Shown: one piece after another, positions 4,976 through 6,161 of the stretch
Layout of the letters: each line of letters starts with the position of its first letter
How positions within the stretch are numbered: the first letter of the stretch is position 1
Origin: Candidatus Latescibacterota bacterium
GTDB taxonomy: Bacteria; JAAXHH01; JABIQT01
NCBI GenBank assembly: GCA_018667995.1
Contig: JABIQT010000346.1
Location: 1-6,161 of the forward strand
Direction: 5' to 3'
Length of the DNA: 6,161 nt
Position numbers and translations under genes: made by a program
The notes under the pieces: model-generated
What the model was told of the DNA's origin: nothing
The model's input: the letters and a program-made list of their open reading frames with translations, nothing else
Database searches by the model: none

Positions 4976-6161
4976 ATGCCCGAGCCGAATCTACTCTACA
5001 TATTTACCGACCAACAGCGAATCGACACCATGCGGTGTTACGGCAATGACCAGATCGAGACTCCCGCCCTTAACAAACTGGCAGACGAGAGTTTCGTATT
5101 TGAGCATGCATACGTCAGCCAGCCCGTCTGCAGTCCTTCTCGCGCCACAATGATGACCGGACTATGGCCGCACACAGCGGGCGTGCCATCGTGCAACGTA
5201 CCACTCCCCACGGATGTCCCGACGTTCGCAGAATACCTGCCAGAAAGCTACCAGACCGCCTACATGGGCAAGTGGCACCTCGGTGACGAGATCTTTCCAC
5301 AGCACGGTTTTGAGAAATGGGTGGGCACCGAGGATACCTACCGCCATTCATTCTCTTCGGAACAGCGGCTCTCTACATTGACTCCGTACCACGACTTTCT
5401 CTTAGAACATGGATTCGAGCCTGACACCGTTAATCGCGGCGAGAAGGTATTCTCACGACACATGGCAGCGGGTCTCGATGAACCCTATACGAAGGCTGCA
5501 TTCTTAGGCGACCAGGCAGCACGGTTCATCGGAGAAATGCAGGCCGATCCCTTCGCGCTTTGCGTAAGTTACCTGGAACCCCACCCTCCACACCGGTGCC
5601 CTCTCAGCGCCATGTACAACCCCGAGTCACTGCCTACTGGCCCGTCCTTCATGAAGCCGCCTCCCGAGAACGCGCCGCTCTTCACCCGCCTGATGGCCGC
5701 GTACTACATGGCTTCCGAGGAGTACGGATTCGACCTGCGTACCGAATCCGGATGGCGTAGTGTTCTTGCTCGCTACTGGGCAAATGTCACCTTGGTGGAT
5801 CGCTCGATTATGAAGATTCTCCAGGCTCTCGAAGATAGCGGCCAGGCGGACGATACTATTGTTGTATTTACCAGTGACCATGGCGAGATGACTGGCGATC
5901 ATGGTCTGCTCGGAAAAACGGTAATGTATGAAGAGTCCGTGCGCGTGCCCATGCTCATCCGAGCTCCAATGCTGGGGAGAGAGCAGCATCGTATTAGCGG
6001 AAACTTCAGCCATATTGATCTCGTACCAACCATCATGGATATCATGGGGCAAGAGGTACCCGGCACCATGCAGGGAATGAGCAGAATGCCGGTTCTTGCT
6101 GGTAAGAACGACCTGGAGAATAACGATATATTCATCCAGTGGAATGGCACCGATGGCCATA
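4976..6161 (+). CDS. Sulfatase (alkaline phosphatase superfamily), C-terminus beyond the window
   Basis: The first 395 residues of a formylglycine-dependent sulfatase, which hydrolyses sulfate esters. The activation motif C52-S-P-S-R56 (VCSPSRATMMTG) is intact, so C52 should be converted to formylglycine by a maturase encoded elsewhere. Metal and active-site positions visible are D12-Q13 (FTDQQR), K99 and H101 (MGKWHLG), H203 and H206 (EPHPPH), D301-H302 (TSDHGE) and K314 (LLGKTV). The D-Q plus D-H pattern is shared with choline sulfatase and phosphonate monoester hydrolase-like enzymes as well as many carbohydrate sulfatases, so the substrate is not fixed. There is no signal peptide: the first strand NLLYIFTD begins at residue 5, so the enzyme is probably cytosolic. 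ATG 4976 follows GGGGG by seven bases. No stop is reached; family members usually run some 60-120 residues further. It has its own strong promoter and diverges from PhyH-2. Confidence 0.93.
   Translation, partial: MPEPNLLYIFTDQQRIDTMRCYGNDQIETPALNKLADESFVFEHAYVSQPVCSPSRATMMTGLWPHTAGVPSCNVPLPTDVPTFAEYLPESYQTAYMGKWHLGDEIFPQHGFEKWVGTEDTYRHSFSSEQRLSTLTPYHDFLLEHGFEPDTVNRGEKVFSRHMAAGLDEPYTKAAFLGDQAARFIGEMQADPFALCVSYLEPHPPHRCPLSAMYNPESLPTGPSFMKPPPENAPLFTRLMAAYYMASEEYGFDLRTESGWRSVLARYWANVTLVDRSIMKILQALEDSGQADDTIVVFTSDHGEMTGDHGLLGKTVMYEESVRVPMLIRAPMLGREQHRISGNFSHIDLVPTIMDIMGQEVPGTMQGMSRMPVLAGKNDLENNDIFIQWNGTDGH

Noticed and set aside
5627-6160. Long minus-strand open frame (over 170 codons) under the sulfatase
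   Set aside because: It is antisense to clearly conserved sulfatase motifs and shows no recognisable domain; it is a by-product of the real gene's codon use.

Overview
The window carries six recognisable bacterial genes, all of small-molecule or sugar-acid enzyme families: two phytanoyl-CoA dioxygenase (PhyH)-type non-heme iron oxygenases, two HpcH/HpaI-type class II aldolases, one aldo/keto reductase and one sulfatase that runs off the right edge. There are no RNA genes, CRISPR arrays, insertion sequences or transposases that I can see. This mix of divergent single genes and short operons of PhyH, HpcH/HpaI, aldo/keto reductase and sulfatase genes is typical of environmental, often marine or sponge-associated, bacteria such as Poribacteria, Latescibacterota or planctomycete-like lineages. 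That placement is inference from gene content only.

Layout: 1-145 holds the probable C-terminal end of an upstream gene (+) and a ribosome binding site. 146-925 (+) is PhyH-1, with an intact His-x-Asp...His iron site. 1133-1897 (-) is HpcH-1, intact, with a strong Shine-Dalgarno. 1898-2104 is a divergent control region with hairpins next to the aldo/keto reductase start. 2105-2980 (+) is the aldo/keto reductase with a complete Asp/Tyr/Lys/His tetrad. 3014-3727 (-) is HpcH-2, full length except for one in-frame TAG at codon 51. 3764-4582 (-) is PhyH-2, 36 bases upstream of HpcH-2 on the same strand, so the two form an operon. PhyH-2 lacks the usual iron-binding carboxylate. 4583-4975 is a divergent intergenic region with a near-perfect sigma-70 promoter (TTGATA, 17-base spacer, TATAAT) facing the sulfatase and a possible gene remnant on the minus strand. 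4976-6161 (+) is the sulfatase, missing its C-terminus.

How they may work together (inference): aldo/keto reductases resembling sugar 1-dehydrogenases and HpcH/HpaI aldolases that split 2-keto-3-deoxy acids are, respectively, first and last steps of non-phosphorylative deoxy-sugar breakdown, and a sulfatase could free such sugars from sulfated glycans. The PhyH oxygenases have no assigned step. The main points for follow-up are the lone TAG in HpcH-2, which leaves catalytic residue spacing perfectly in register; the in-frame relation of PhyH-2 and HpcH-2 across another TAG; and the His-x-Ser iron site of PhyH-2.
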